A program made the position numbers and the translations under genes. Below, piece by piece: positions 28,568 through 38,087 of a DNA stretch of 64,000 nt; position 1 is the first letter of the stretch, and every line of letters starts with the position of its first letter. A model generated the notes under the pieces. That model made no database searches. It was not told the DNA's origin and worked only from the letters and a program-made list of their open reading frames with translations. The stretch is from Stenotrophomonas sp. VV52 (GTDB lineage: Bacteria; Pseudomonadota; Gammaproteobacteria; Xanthomonadales; Xanthomonadaceae): the NCBI RefSeq assembly GCF_002893095.1, contig NZ_PKQQ01000001.1:744001-808000 (forward strand). Direction: 5' to 3'.

Positions 28568-28951
28568 TCAACTGGTGAACAGCCAGAGTGCGGTGAGCCC
28601 GCCGAGCAGCAGCAGGCCGATGGTGAATCCGGTGGTGGCACGATGTCGCGAGTCGATCTTTCCGCGCTCGATGTCACGGGTGACCAGGCGGTAGCGGATC
28701 AGTGACCAGATCAGCAGCGCCAGCCCCAGCACCACCATGCCGAAACCCGCGTTGCTGGCATCGTGCAGCAGCAGGCGCCCACCTTCGGGCGCCTCGTCGT
28801 TCTGGATCAGGTAGGTGCTGAACCGGTTGATGGTGATGCCGAACCCGATCAGCGAAACCGTCGTGCGCAGGTAAGCCAGGTGGGTACGCTCATTGGCAAG
28901 ATGGGTGCGACCCCGGGCCAGGTCGTTGGACAGGTTGGGCGAATCGCTCAT
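28568..28951 (-). CDS. DUF202/YidH family membrane protein
   Basis: 127 residues. The N-terminus has NERTHLAYLRTTVSLIGFGI, the DUF202 signature (ERT.LAW.RT), followed by three transmembrane helices (about 30-45, 68-88 and 105-125). These are small inner-membrane proteins of unknown function. GGAG is present about 7 nt upstream of the ATG. It lies 65 bp downstream of the arylsulfatase gene on the same strand, so co-transcription is possible. Confidence 0.88.
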   Translation of the reverse strand: MSDSPNLSNDLARGRTHLANERTHLAYLRTTVSLIGFGITINRFSTYLIQNDEAPEGGRLLLHDASNAGFGMVVLGLALLIWSLIRYRLVTRDIERGKIDSRHRATTGFTIGLLLLGGLTALWLFTS

Positions 28952-29016
28952 GCGTGCTCCGTCGTGGGGGCGGCGCGCAGCAGCACTGCGCGCCGCCAGG
29001 TGAACGGCGGGTCGGC

Positions 29017-31344
29017 TCAGTCGACCGCAAACGCCGCCGCCGCCAGCTTTTCCAGGTCCAGGTACTGCTTCTTCTCGACCGTGACGCCCACGCCAAGGAT
29101 CTCGCCGCCCTTGAACGTGCCAGGCGTGGTGTATTCCTCGCTGACCGCGTCACCGCTGTCGCGCCCGATGCACAGCCCGTCACCGGACAGGGTGAACTTG
29201 CCGAGCTGGGTCTTCAGGTCGCTCTCGGCTTCCACTGCATCGTTGACGTACAGCCTGGCCTTGCCCAGCGACTCGCCATGCTCGCCGGCGCCGGTGCGCT
29301 CGAACTCCATGCCCAGCGTGTACTTGCCGGGCTTGAGCTCGGACGTGGACACCAGCTTCTGTTCGGGCTTGATGCCGAGGAAGTTGTAGACGTAGTACAG
29401 CTTGCGGTTCTTGATGAACAGGCTGTGCCCACCAAAGCGCGAGCCATGCGCGAAAATTACACCCGCACAGCTGGCATCCTGTATTTCGACGTCCGCCAGT
29501 ATCTTGTAGGAGCGTCCGCGCACGTTGACCGCCACCCCTTCGGGGACAGGCGAAGTGCCAGGGTAATAGATGTAGCGTTCCCTCGGCGCCTCGGTGCTGG
29601 GCCGTTCGAGGCCCAGCAACTCAGCCGCCGTGCGGTCATCCAGCGGCAGTACATTGTTGGCCTCGGCTTCCTCGAACCACGCATCGACCAGTGCCTTCAA
29701 CTTGTCGGGGTGCTGCTTGGCCAGATCCTTCGATTCAGAACGATCCTCATCGACGTTGTAGAGCTCCCAGGCGTCCTTGTCGAAATGCCCTTTGCTGGTA
29801 AGCGGTGCGTGGGTGGCCGCGGCCTTCCAGCCATTCTCCCAGATGCCCCGGGTGCCCAGCATTGCGTAGTACTGGCGCTTCTTTTCTGTGGGTCCATCCT
29901 TGGAGAACGAGTACTTCATGGACACGCCGGAAAGCGGGTGCTGCTTGACGCCACGATAGCTGTCGGGCATCTGGATGCCGATTGACTCCAGGATCGTCGG
30001 TACGAGATCAACCGCATGGTGGTATTGATTGCGCACCTCACCCTTGGCCTTGATGCCCTTGGGCCAGTGGATGACCATCGGGCAGCACGTGCCGCCGGCA
30101 TACTCGGAGTAGCGTTTGAACATCTTGTAAGGCGCAGAGAATGCTGCTGCCCAGCCAGTCGGGTAGTGATTGTAGGTTTCCGGGCCGCCCAGCACGTCCA
30201 GGTACTTGAGGTTCTCCTCAAGCGAATCGGGGTAGTTGTTGAAGAACTTGTTCTCGTTCACCGACCCGGTCGGGCTGCCTTCACCCGAGGCGCCGTTGTC
30301 CGAGCAGTAGAACACGATCGTGTTGTCGAGCTGGCCGCTCTTTTCCAGGTAGTCAATGATCCTGCCTACCTGCACGTCGGTGTATTCGGAGAATCCGGCA
30401 TACACTTCGGCCATGCGCGCGAACAGGCGCTTTTCATCGGCGCTGAGCGTGTCCCAAGGCTTCACGTAGTCGCCGGGGTTGGCCTGATCGTCGGGCATCG
30501 GGTTGAAGTCCGGAACGGCCGTGCCCTCCGGCAAAAGTCCCTTCTTTATCATGCGCGGCACGACCCATTTACGATAGGCGTCGTAGCCCTCGTCGAACTT
30601 GCCCTTGTACTTGTCGATGTACTCCCTCGGTGCGTGATGGGGTGCATGGTTGGCCCCGGGACAGAACCACATGAACCAGGGCTTGGAGGGATTTGAAGCC
30701 TTCTGATCCCGGATCATCTGCAAGGCTTGGTCAGCCAGGTCCTTGGACAGGTGGTAGCCTTCTTCGGGTCCATAAGGCTGGTCTATGAAGGCGTTGTCCT
30801 GGGTAAGATCCGGGTACCACTGATTGGTTTCACCGCCAATGAAACCATAGAAGCGGTCGAAGCCTTTCTGCAGAGGCCATTCGGACTTGGGGCCACCGGA
30901 GCTGATGTCCTGCTCCGGCACGTTGTGTTCCTTGCCCAGCCAGTAGGTGCTGTAGCCATTGTCCTGCAGCATCTGACCGATCGTCATGCAATCCTCCGGA
31001 ACACGGCCCGACCACCCCGGGAACCCATTTGCCCCTTCGGTAATGCATGACATTCCATTCAGGTGATGATTGCGCCCGGTCAGGAAGCACGACCGCGTCG
31101 GTGAACACAGTGCGGTGGTGTGCCACTGCGTATAGGTCAAACCGTTCTCGGCCAGCTTCTGCAGGGTGGGCATGTTGATCGCGCCGCCGTACGGCTCCCA
31201 TGCTGCCTGGCCGGTATCGTCGTACAGGATGATCAGCACATTGGGGGCACCGTCCGGCGCCTTGGGTGGCAGGAACGGCTCCCAATCGGCCTTCGAATCC
31301 CGGATGTCGAGTTTGATCACGCCTTTGAACGTCTTGCGGGTCAT
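29017..31344 (-). CDS. Arylsulfatase (Cys-type, formylglycine-dependent)
   Basis: 775 residues. The sulfatase metal site YDDTG is at 41-45, and the modification motif CSPTRSCFLTGR starts at Cys80 (C-x-P-x-R), which a formylglycine-generating enzyme would convert. Further metal-site residues occur in FYCSDNGASGEGSPTGS. The C-terminal beta domain carries LFIKNRKLYYVYNFLG and ELKPGKYTLGMEFERT, as in long bacterial arylsulfatases. No signal peptide is visible, so it is probably cytosolic or exported another way. GAGGA lies upstream of the ATG. It hydrolyses sulfate esters, giving sulfate for nutrition; the natural substrate is unknown. No activating enzyme is encoded nearby. Confidence 0.93.
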   Translation of the reverse strand: MTRKTFKGVIKLDIRDSKADWEPFLPPKAPDGAPNVLIILYDDTGQAAWEPYGGAINMPTLQKLAENGLTYTQWHTTALCSPTRSCFLTGRNHHLNGMSCITEGANGFPGWSGRVPEDCMTIGQMLQDNGYSTYWLGKEHNVPEQDISSGGPKSEWPLQKGFDRFYGFIGGETNQWYPDLTQDNAFIDQPYGPEEGYHLSKDLADQALQMIRDQKASNPSKPWFMWFCPGANHAPHHAPREYIDKYKGKFDEGYDAYRKWVVPRMIKKGLLPEGTAVPDFNPMPDDQANPGDYVKPWDTLSADEKRLFARMAEVYAGFSEYTDVQVGRIIDYLEKSGQLDNTIVFYCSDNGASGEGSPTGSVNENKFFNNYPDSLEENLKYLDVLGGPETYNHYPTGWAAAFSAPYKMFKRYSEYAGGTCCPMVIHWPKGIKAKGEVRNQYHHAVDLVPTILESIGIQMPDSYRGVKQHPLSGVSMKYSFSKDGPTEKKRQYYAMLGTRGIWENGWKAAATHAPLTSKGHFDKDAWELYNVDEDRSESKDLAKQHPDKLKALVDAWFEEAEANNVLPLDDRTAAELLGLERPSTEAPRERYIYYPGTSPVPEGVAVNVRGRSYKILADVEIQDASCAGVIFAHGSRFGGHSLFIKNRKLYYVYNFLGIKPEQKLVSTSELKPGKYTLGMEFERTGAGEHGESLGKARLYVNDAVEAESDLKTQLGKFTLSGDGLCIGRDSGDAVSEEYTTPGTFKGGEILGVGVTVEKKQYLDLEKLAAAAFAVD

Positions 31345-31557
31345 GGCAGTGTGTCCTCAGCAGAGTGGGGCAGCGACGGATCGTCAACTGACCCGCCCAG
31401 TGCACCACACCGCTCCCGTCGCAGCCTCCGTAGTGGTACTGGGCTGCGCTGCGTAGTTCTGCTTAGTGTCTGTGTCGAAGGCGTGTTCAGGCGGACTGCA
31501 CATCCAGTCCACACCGCGCTGCCTACAGTGGCTGCACCCTAGGCAACGGCGTCCCGC

Positions 31558-31941
31558 GTGAATCTGCAGCCCTCGCTCCATCACCCCCTTCCGCGGCGTC
31601 CGTTGCCCGACACCTGCCAGTTCGAACTGCTCGACGTGCACGCCCTGCAGGATCCGTGCAGCGGGCGCATCGTCCATCTCTACTCGATGGTGGCGCGCTG
31701 CCAGTCCTGCGAAACCGTGTTCAAGGCCGAGGAAGGCCAGGGGTTCGTCAGCACCTCGGTCGCCCGCGTGCTGCGCTGCCCTGCTGGTTGTGGCGAACAG
31801 TCGCTCAGGGGCGCGGCGCTTCGGCAGTGGACACCGCCGGCGTTGCCCGCACCGCAGCACTCTGCATCTTCACTGCCGCACCTGGTGCGGCGTGAACTGG
31901 CAATGGCCGCTCCCCACCGGGGGCAGCTGGGCCAGCTGTGA
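31558..31941 (+). CDS. Hypothetical protein with zinc-ribbon-like cysteines
   Basis: 127 residues from a GTG start. The middle part reads MVARCQSCETVFKAEEG and later VLRCPAGCGEQ, two Cys pairs about 30 residues apart that could bind one zinc ion. The C-terminal 40 residues are Pro/His-rich and overlap the 3' end of the convergent esterase gene by 72 bp, so the true product may differ. No family is recognised. An antisense frame over the same bases looks less protein-like. Moderate confidence only. Confidence 0.45.
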   Translation: MNLQPSLHHPLPRRPLPDTCQFELLDVHALQDPCSGRIVHLYSMVARCQSCETVFKAEEGQGFVSTSVARVLRCPAGCGEQSLRGAALRQWTPPALPAPQHSASSLPHLVRRELAMAAPHRGQLGQL

Positions 31942-32937
31942 CGCCGCACCCGCCTTGCGCGCCAGCGCCGGGTAAACGGGCTCGAAGCGGGGCGTCACCG
32001 ACGGGTCATCCAGGTTGTACTGCAGCACCAGCGGCCTGCGCAGCGCACCGGTCATTGCGAGTTCGCGCGCCAACGTCGTCTCTGCCGCCGGATCTGCCGA
32101 TATCCGGCGCACGCCGGCATTGAACGCCTTGTCGTCGCCGAAACCGGAATACACGGTCCGCTGGTTTGAAACCGGAGCCCCTCCACTGCGTTTCACCAGC
32201 TGTTGATACACCAGGGTGTGGAGGCTGATCGTGCCGGCCAGTTCGTCCGGTTTCAGCTCCAGTCTTCGGGACAGTGTTGCGGCGGCCACCGGATTCGTTT
32301 CGATGGCTGCGGTGATGGCGTCATAGGTCTCGCCCTGGGGCATCGCCGCCGCAGCAGGTGAGATCAGGCCTCCCTCTGGCAGGCCTTTCGCATCCGGGAA
32401 GAAATACTCGAACGCGACCAGCGAGGTCAGCATCTCGGCGGCCAGCACCTCGCCCGGCAGGTTGGCGCCACACATCGACACGCCGCCGCTGTAGTGCTGC
32501 GGCAGTCGTTCCAGCGTGCCGATGGCTACGGCGCCACCCATCGAGAAGCCGATGATCCAGCTGTGCCGGGTGTTGGGATGCTGGGCGACGAAGTGCGCGC
32601 GCAGGCGCTCCAGGTCCGCGATCGCATCGGTGACCGCCCAGCCCTGGCTGCTGTAACCGCTCTGGGCCACCGCGTAGCCGGCCTGGGCGAGCGCTTCGGT
32701 CCAGGCGTTCCCTGGCCAAGGGTCTGGTCGCGGGGTGCCAATGGGCTCAAAGCCGTGCGCATATACGACCAGTTCGCCATTCCAGTGGGCCGGCATGTCG
32801 ACGCGCCAGGGCGCGCCCTGCAGGGTGCCGGTTTCGGTGCGGATGGGCGACTCGGCGGGCGGCCTGCTCCACGCCGGGGGAAGCAGCAGGACCGTGCACA
32901 GCCCCAGGTACAGCGACAGCCAGCGTGCGTTGCGCAT
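31870..32937 (-). CDS. Secreted alpha/beta-hydrolase (esterase-like)
   Basis: 355 residues. The signal peptide ends near PPAWS. The fold shows LVVYAHGFEP (oxyanion region), GYAVAQSGYSSQGWAV and the nucleophile elbow IIGFSMGGAVA with Ser132. A late His in GSGHCQFTP fits the catalytic triad. Its short distance (11 bp) from the upstream flavoprotein gene suggests co-transcription. The substrate is unknown. GGA precedes the ATG. Confidence 0.82.
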   Translation of the reverse strand: MRNARWLSLYLGLCTVLLLPPAWSRPPAESPIRTETGTLQGAPWRVDMPAHWNGELVVYAHGFEPIGTPRPDPWPGNAWTEALAQAGYAVAQSGYSSQGWAVTDAIADLERLRAHFVAQHPNTRHSWIIGFSMGGAVAIGTLERLPQHYSGGVSMCGANLPGEVLAAEMLTSLVAFEYFFPDAKGLPEGGLISPAAAAMPQGETYDAITAAIETNPVAAATLSRRLELKPDELAGTISLHTLVYQQLVKRSGGAPVSNQRTVYSGFGDDKAFNAGVRRISADPAAETTLARELAMTGALRRPLVLQYNLDDPSVTPRFEPVYPALARKAGAASQLAQLPPVGSGHCQFTPHQVRQ

Positions 32938-32948
32938 CCAGTTCGTCC

Positions 32949-34343
32949 TCAGTCAGCCGCTGGCGCAAGATCGACCAGCAGGGTGGGAATCAGCTCGGAA
33001 ACCGTCGGGTGGATCGGCACAGCCCAGCGCAGTTCATCCAGCGGACGGTCGGCGCTCATCATGTCGAGAATGCCGTGGATCGCCTCGTCTCCGCCAGTGC
33101 CCAGGATCGCCGCACCGAGGATGCGCCGGGTCTCGGCGTCGGCAACCACCTTCATGAAGCCCTTGGTTTCACCTTTCTCCACCGCGCGCCCTACGGCGGT
33201 CATGGCGCGCTTGGCGAACAGCAGCGGTCGGCCGGTCTTTGCCGCTTCGGCGTCTGACATACCCGCGCGGCCCAGCGGCGGATCGATGTACAGCGCATAG
33301 CCCGGGACGCGCTGGCTGACCCGGCGGTCCTCGCCGTCGAGCAGGTTGGCGGCCACGATCTCGAAGTCGTTGTATGCCGTATGCGTGAATGCGCCACGGC
33401 CATTGCAGTCGCCGAGTGCCCAGATGCCCGGCACGGAGGTCTGCAGGTGGTCATCCACAGTGATGTAGCCGCGCTGGTCTTTCGTGATGCCGGCCGACTC
33501 CAAACCCAGATCATCAGTGTTTGGACGCCGCCCTATGGCGATCAGCACATGGCTGCCAGTCACGCTGATTGAACCGGCAGCGATTTCCACACCGTCCGTG
33601 TGCGGTTTGAAGGTGATTTCGTTCGCGCCGGTGTGCACGTCGATGCTTTCGTCCTCCAGGATCTTCCGCACCGCTGCCGACACGTCGGGATCCTCGCGTG
33701 AGATCAGACGGTCGGACCGTTCGATGACGGTCACCTGTGCGCCGAATCGCCGATACATCTGCGCGAACTCCAGCCCGATGTAGCTGCCGCCCACCACGAC
33801 CAGATGCCGGGGCAGGGTAGCGAGCTCGACCATGCTGCTGTTGGTGAGGTAAGGCACTTCCGCAAGACCTGGCATGTCCGGCACCGAAGCACGTCCGCCC
33901 ACGTTGATGAAGATGCGCGGCGCGGTCAACCGTTCGCCGTTGACCACCACGGTATCGGCGCCCTCGAAACGCGCATGGCCGCGGATCAAGGTAACGTTCG
34001 GCATGCTGCCCAGCCAGTCCTCATTGCTGCTGCGCGAATCCAGGATCACCTTGCGTGCGCGGGCCGCCACCACGCCCATGTCCACGCTGACCGGGCCAGT
34101 TGTGAAGCCATAGTCCGCGCCGCGCCGGGCGGTGTGCGCGGCGTAGGCGCTGGCGACCAGCGTCTTGGTCGGCTTGCAGCCAGTGTTGACGCAGGTGCCG
34201 CCGACGAAGTGGCGCTCGATTATCGCCACCCGCATGCCGGCCGCATGCAGCCGGCCCGCCAGCGCGGGACCTGCCTGCCCGGTGCCGATGATGATCGCGT
34301 CGAACGCGCGGGGAGAGGCGATGGATGCAGCAGTGTCGGTCAT
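32949..34343 (-). CDS. FAD-dependent disulfide oxidoreductase, mercuric-reductase-like
   Basis: 464 residues. The FAD motif AIIIGTGQAGPALAGRL is near the N-terminus. The redox-active disulfide motif GGTCVNTGCKPTKT has Cys51 and Cys56. The NAD(P)H site is VVVGGSYIGLEFAQ. The second FAD contact is GIWALGDC, and the C-terminal HPTVSE gives the His-Glu pair of class I pyridine-nucleotide disulfide reductases. The N-terminal metal-binding domain and the C-terminal vicinal cysteines of true MerA are absent, so the enzyme is probably a generic reductase of this group. AAGGA precedes the ATG. It is transcribed divergently from the lipoprotein esterase. Confidence 0.9.
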   Translation of the reverse strand: MTDTAASIASPRAFDAIIIGTGQAGPALAGRLHAAGMRVAIIERHFVGGTCVNTGCKPTKTLVASAYAAHTARRGADYGFTTGPVSVDMGVVAARARKVILDSRSSNEDWLGSMPNVTLIRGHARFEGADTVVVNGERLTAPRIFINVGGRASVPDMPGLAEVPYLTNSSMVELATLPRHLVVVGGSYIGLEFAQMYRRFGAQVTVIERSDRLISREDPDVSAAVRKILEDESIDVHTGANEITFKPHTDGVEIAAGSISVTGSHVLIAIGRRPNTDDLGLESAGITKDQRGYITVDDHLQTSVPGIWALGDCNGRGAFTHTAYNDFEIVAANLLDGEDRRVSQRVPGYALYIDPPLGRAGMSDAEAAKTGRPLLFAKRAMTAVGRAVEKGETKGFMKVVADAETRRILGAAILGTGGDEAIHGILDMMSADRPLDELRWAVPIHPTVSELIPTLLVDLAPAAD

Positions 34344-34425
34344 GGCGGAGATCCTTTCACGTGTCTTGTATGATCCCGGAGGCGGCCACTGGAGGCTGCG
34401 TTGGAATCACCATGGAGATGATGCG

Positions 34426-35373
34426 TTGAACTATCTGGTAGCAGGTGTTGTGGTTCTGTCTATGCTCGCCGGGTGTGCCAAGCCACCCGTGCCCGCGGCA
34501 CCGACTGCCGGCGACTCGGCGCCGCCAGGCACATCAGCGCCTGAAAGGGCCTCTGCGTTGGGCGGACAGCGCGGCCAAGGCCTGCCCTATGAAGTTGTAG
34601 GCAGCGAAGTCCACGACGTGAAGGATCCGGTCTCCGGCCGCACCTACCAGGTGTTCATTGCGCTGCCACCTTCGTACGCCGACGCGCCCGACCGCAAGTA
34701 CCCGGTCCTGTACGTCACCGACGCGGACTACGCGTTCCCGCTGGCACGCCAGATCGGTCGGCGCTTGAATGTTGAAGGGCCGAAACTGGATGAGTTCATC
34801 CTGGTGGGTTTGTCCTACGCAGTGGGCGATGAAGGCATGCCGAGCCGCCGCCGCGATTACACGCCCACCCCGAAGGGCCCCAGCAGCGCTCCGCCCGACG
34901 CCGTGCATGGCGGCGCCGAGCCATACATCGCCTACCTGCGCAACCAGGTGCTGCCGTATGTGGCTGGCCACTACCGCACCGACGAAACCCGCCGTCTGCT
35001 GCTAGGCCATTCCTACGGCGCGCTGCTCGGCACCCAGATCCTGTTCACCGACCCGGGCCTGTTCGCCGGCTACATCGTCGGCAGCCCCTCGTACTGGTAC
35101 GACCACAACGTGATCGACCGTTTCGAAAAGGACTACGCCGCCGGCCACGACGACCTGCCGGCGTCGGTCTACATGTACGTGGGCGAGTACGAAACCCCGG
35201 CCTTCGGCAACGACGCCGACATGGTCGCCGACGCGCGGCGGATGGAGGCAGCGCTGCGTGCCCATCGCTACCCGTCGCTGCGCCTGAAGCTGGACGTGCT
35301 CAACGACGAAGACCACCTGAGCGTGGCCCCGCGCGGCCTGACGCACGGCCTGAAATACCTGCTGCAGCGGTAG
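34426..35373 (+). CDS. Lipoprotein alpha/beta-hydrolase (IroE/COG2819-type esterase)
   Basis: 315 residues from a TTG start; GGAG lies about 9 nt upstream. That start gives a complete lipoprotein signal (YLVAGVVVLSMLAGC), whereas the frame upstream of it looks non-coding and overlaps the divergent reductase gene. A Pro/Ala-rich linker precedes the hydrolase domain, with KYPVLYVTDADYAFP, the nucleophile elbow LLGHSYGALLGTQ and a late His in DEDHLS. The family includes siderophore-ester hydrolases, but the substrate here is not evident. The stop codon TAG is itself part of a repetitive palindrome. Confidence 0.8.
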   Translation: MNYLVAGVVVLSMLAGCAKPPVPAAPTAGDSAPPGTSAPERASALGGQRGQGLPYEVVGSEVHDVKDPVSGRTYQVFIALPPSYADAPDRKYPVLYVTDADYAFPLARQIGRRLNVEGPKLDEFILVGLSYAVGDEGMPSRRRDYTPTPKGPSSAPPDAVHGGAEPYIAYLRNQVLPYVAGHYRTDETRRLLLGHSYGALLGTQILFTDPGLFAGYIVGSPSYWYDHNVIDRFEKDYAAGHDDLPASVYMYVGEYETPAFGNDADMVADARRMEAALRAHRYPSLRLKLDVLNDEDHLSVAPRGLTHGLKYLLQR

Positions 35374-35449
35374 CGACACGCCATGCGTGTCCACGTATAC
35401 CCTCATCGCGCGATCAGACATCGCGAGGACACGCGCGGCGTGTCGCTAC
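35370..35449. repeat. Inverted pair of GTAG-headed REP palindromes (REPIN-like)
   Basis: The left unit starts GTAGCGACACGCCATGCGTG at 35370; the right unit ends with the reverse complement (CGGCGTGTCGCTAC) at 35449. Each can fold as a hairpin. Both carry the GTAG head at the outer end, as in Stenotrophomonas SMAG/REP elements. The left GTAG supplies the TAG stop of the esterase gene. Confidence 0.8.
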
Positions 35450-35494
35450 GCGTCCAGGTCCGCGATCGCAGGGGTCGATGCGGCAAGGGAATGA

Positions 35495-36886
35495 ATGATT
35501 CATGTTCCGCAGTACTCACGCGGCAATCACGCGGTGATAATCTTCCTACAACCGTTTACACCCGATGGATTGATGGATCGATACCGCCAGATCGTGGAGT
35601 TGTCTGAGGACTGCGTCAAAGAGTTGGACCTTGCCGGAACCGTTGTCGCCATCAATGACAACGGACTGAAGCTGTTCCGGGCCCAACAGCCGTCGGACAT
35701 GCTCGGCAGGAAATGGAAGGCGCTCTGGCCGCTGGCCACCCAATCGCTGGTCGAACACGCTCTCTCCGCTGCGCTGCGCGGAGAGAAGGCAGGCTTCGAG
35801 GCTTCCGCGCTGGACGGGCAGGGCATGCTGCGCGACTGGCGGGTGCGCGTTGGCCCGCTGCGTGACGATGGCCGGATCATCGGCGTGCTCGCGGTCAGTT
35901 CCGATGTCACCGCGCGCAATGCAGCACTCGCCGCTGCCGATGTACTTGGCGCTGCGTTCGATGCAAAAGCCGATGAAGCCGGGGCGCTGCTCGCCAACGC
36001 GGCAACGCGCGAGGCCACCCTCATCAATACCCTGCGCGAAAGCCAGTCGCGGCTGTTGGCGACCAACCTGGCCTATCAGGAACTGGAGGTGCGTCACTTC
36101 CAGGTGAGCCAGGGCCGGGACTTCGCCGTGGCCGCCCAGCGTGCGGCGGAACTCATTGCCGAACATGCCCAGAAGGGCGAAGCAGTGGGGCAGCTGCTGG
36201 CCGGCGTGGTACATGACCTCAACAACTTCCTGCACTCGGCCACGACCGCGATCGATCTGGTCATGGCCAGTGGCGAGCTGGGGCCGAAGAACACCGGGCT
36301 GCTGACCGTTGCCGAAGCCGCGCTGGAGCAGGGCGCCGAAATGTCGCAACGGCTTATTGGTTTCGCGCGCCAGCATCCGTACCGTCCCGAGGCCGTCGAG
36401 CTGGCGGCGATGGTGACGAAAATGGAGCCACTCCTGCATCAGGCGGTTGGGCAGGGCATCGAGCTTGTCGTGGATCCGGGCGACTCCACCTGTTGTGCGA
36501 TGGTCGACCGCAACACCCTGGAGCGGGCGCTGCTGAACCTGGTGGTCAACGCGCGCGACGCCTGCACGTCGGGCGACACCATCCGGGTGACCACGGGCCA
36601 TAGGGTCGTCCCGGGCGACGACAGCTGTACCGCACGGGTCCCCGGTTCCTACCTCACCCTATGCGTGTCGGATACGGGCTGCGGCATGAGCGAGGAGGTG
36701 ATGGCGCGCGTGTTCGAGGTGTATTTCACCACCAAGCCGCCCGGTGAGGGGTCAGGTCTCGGATTGCCGCAGGTCCACAGCGCAGTGCGGCAGGCGGGGG
36801 GCTTCGTCACCATTACGTCCGCGCCGGGCGAAGGCGCCAAGTTCGAACTTGCGTTGCCGCGCGTGATGGGCGAAAGCGCGAAGTAA
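35495..36886 (+). CDS. PAS-domain sensor histidine kinase
   Basis: 463 residues if the ATG at 35495 (AGGGA upstream) is used; an ATG at 35573 gives a form starting directly at the PAS domain (MDRYRQIVELSEDC). The PAS domain spans about 27-140, then a helical coiled segment. The HisKA motif LLAGVVHDLNNFLHSA has His240 as phosphoacceptor. HATPase boxes are NLVVNARDA (N), DTGCGM (G1) and GEGSGLGLP (G2). No transmembrane segment is present, so it is a soluble sensor. No response regulator lies next to it, so it is an orphan here. The HDLNN form resembles kinases related to NtrB or hybrid PAS kinases. Confidence 0.9.
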   Translation: MIHVPQYSRGNHAVIIFLQPFTPDGLMDRYRQIVELSEDCVKELDLAGTVVAINDNGLKLFRAQQPSDMLGRKWKALWPLATQSLVEHALSAALRGEKAGFEASALDGQGMLRDWRVRVGPLRDDGRIIGVLAVSSDVTARNAALAAADVLGAAFDAKADEAGALLANAATREATLINTLRESQSRLLATNLAYQELEVRHFQVSQGRDFAVAAQRAAELIAEHAQKGEAVGQLLAGVVHDLNNFLHSATTAIDLVMASGELGPKNTGLLTVAEAALEQGAEMSQRLIGFARQHPYRPEAVELAAMVTKMEPLLHQAVGQGIELVVDPGDSTCCAMVDRNTLERALLNLVVNARDACTSGDTIRVTTGHRVVPGDDSCTARVPGSYLTLCVSDTGCGMSEEVMARVFEVYFTTKPPGEGSGLGLPQVHSAVRQAGGFVTITSAPGEGAKFELALPRVMGESAK

Positions 36887-36988
36887 TCACATCGCGCAGA
36901 TTCCCGGGTCTCGCCGCGTTCACGACGCATCGCGCAGCCTCCGGTTTACAGCTGCAGTCGCAGTTCAAGACCGGAGAAGCACGACCCG

Positions 36989-38062
36989 ATGAACACCCGA
37001 ATGGAATACCCCGAACGTGGCGCGGTGGCGCCCGATGTCGCGATCATCAATGAAACCGTGGTACCCAGCGCGCCTGAAAGCGCGGTGTCGTGGGGTGCCA
37101 TTTTCGCGGGCGCTGCCGCGGCGGCGGCTCTCTCGCTGATTCTTCTTATTCTCGGTGTTGGCCTGGGCCTGTCCTCGGTGTCGCCGTGGTCGTTCGAGGG
37201 CGTCACCAAGGAAACCTTTGGCTGGGGCAGCATCGCGTGGCTGACCTTCACCGCGCTGGCCGCGTCCGGCCTGGGCGGCTACCTGGCCGGTCGCCTGCGC
37301 ACCAAGTGGACCCGCCTGCATGGCGATGAAACCTACTTCCGCGACACCGCGCATGGCTTCGTTTCCTGGGCCGTCGCCACGCTGCTGACCGCCGGCCTGC
37401 TGACCTCGGCCATCGGCGGCGTGCTCGGCGCCGGTGCGAAGGTCGCCGGTGCCACTGCTGGTGCTGCCGCGTCCACCGCCGGCGTAGCAGCGGCGGGCGC
37501 AGGTTCCGCAGCCGCGATGGATTCGCGGGAAGGCGACCTGGGCTACTGGGTGGACTCGCTGTTCCGCCGTGCCCCGGGTCCGGACGCCGGCCCTGGCGCT
37601 GCGCCGATGGGTCCGGTCGATCCGGCCGCGCCGCCCGTGCCGCCGGCCGCTGTGGCCGGTCCGACCGTCGCCGGTGCCCCCGCGCCGCGCATGGCGCCGC
37701 CGCCGCGTCCGTTGCCGGGCGCTGGTCCGGGCGACCGCCGTGAAGTGCGTGCCGAAGTGAACCGCATCATCGTCACCAGCCTGCAGTCGCAGGGCCTGAG
37801 TCCGGCCGACCAGCAATACCTCGGCCAGCTGATCGCCCGTGAAACCGGCATGAGCCAGGCCGAAGCCGAAGCACGCGTGGCCGACATCCAGACCCGAATG
37901 CGCGCCGCGCTGGAAGAGGCGAAGAACACCGCCAAGCAGGCGGCCGACGAGGCTCGCAAGGCTACCGCCTATGCCGCGCTGTGGCTGTTCATCACCCTGC
38001 TGATCGGCGCCTTCGTCGCCAGCCTCACTGCCACCTGGGGCGGCCGTCGCCGCGACCTGTAA
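36989..38062 (+). CDS. Membrane protein with Ala/Gly- and Pro-rich central region
   Basis: 357 residues. It has about four hydrophobic segments: WGAIFAGAAAAAALSLILLI, WLTFTALAASGLGGYLAG, SWAVATLLTAGLLTSAIGG and a C-terminal AALWLFITLLIGAFVASLT. Between them lie an Ala-rich stretch and a Pro-rich linker (PPVPPAAVAGPTVAG). A charged helical region (EVRAEVNRIIVTSLQSQGL; AALEEAKNTAKQAADEARK) follows. The last part resembles small-membrane-protein families with amphipathic helices, but no named family is recognised. The 23-residue gene just downstream is probably co-transcribed. Confidence 0.78.
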   Translation: MNTRMEYPERGAVAPDVAIINETVVPSAPESAVSWGAIFAGAAAAAALSLILLILGVGLGLSSVSPWSFEGVTKETFGWGSIAWLTFTALAASGLGGYLAGRLRTKWTRLHGDETYFRDTAHGFVSWAVATLLTAGLLTSAIGGVLGAGAKVAGATAGAAASTAGVAAAGAGSAAAMDSREGDLGYWVDSLFRRAPGPDAGPGAAPMGPVDPAAPPVPPAAVAGPTVAGAPAPRMAPPPRPLPGAGPGDRREVRAEVNRIIVTSLQSQGLSPADQQYLGQLIARETGMSQAEAEARVADIQTRMRAALEEAKNTAKQAADEARKATAYAALWLFITLLIGAFVASLTATWGGRRRDL

Positions 38063-38087
38063 CGAGAACGAGTAGAGGAGAACCAAA

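Noticed and set aside
31384-31860. 158-codon minus-strand frame between arylsulfatase and esterase
   Set aside because: Composition is shadow-like and it opposes the zinc-ribbon-like plus frame; not supported.
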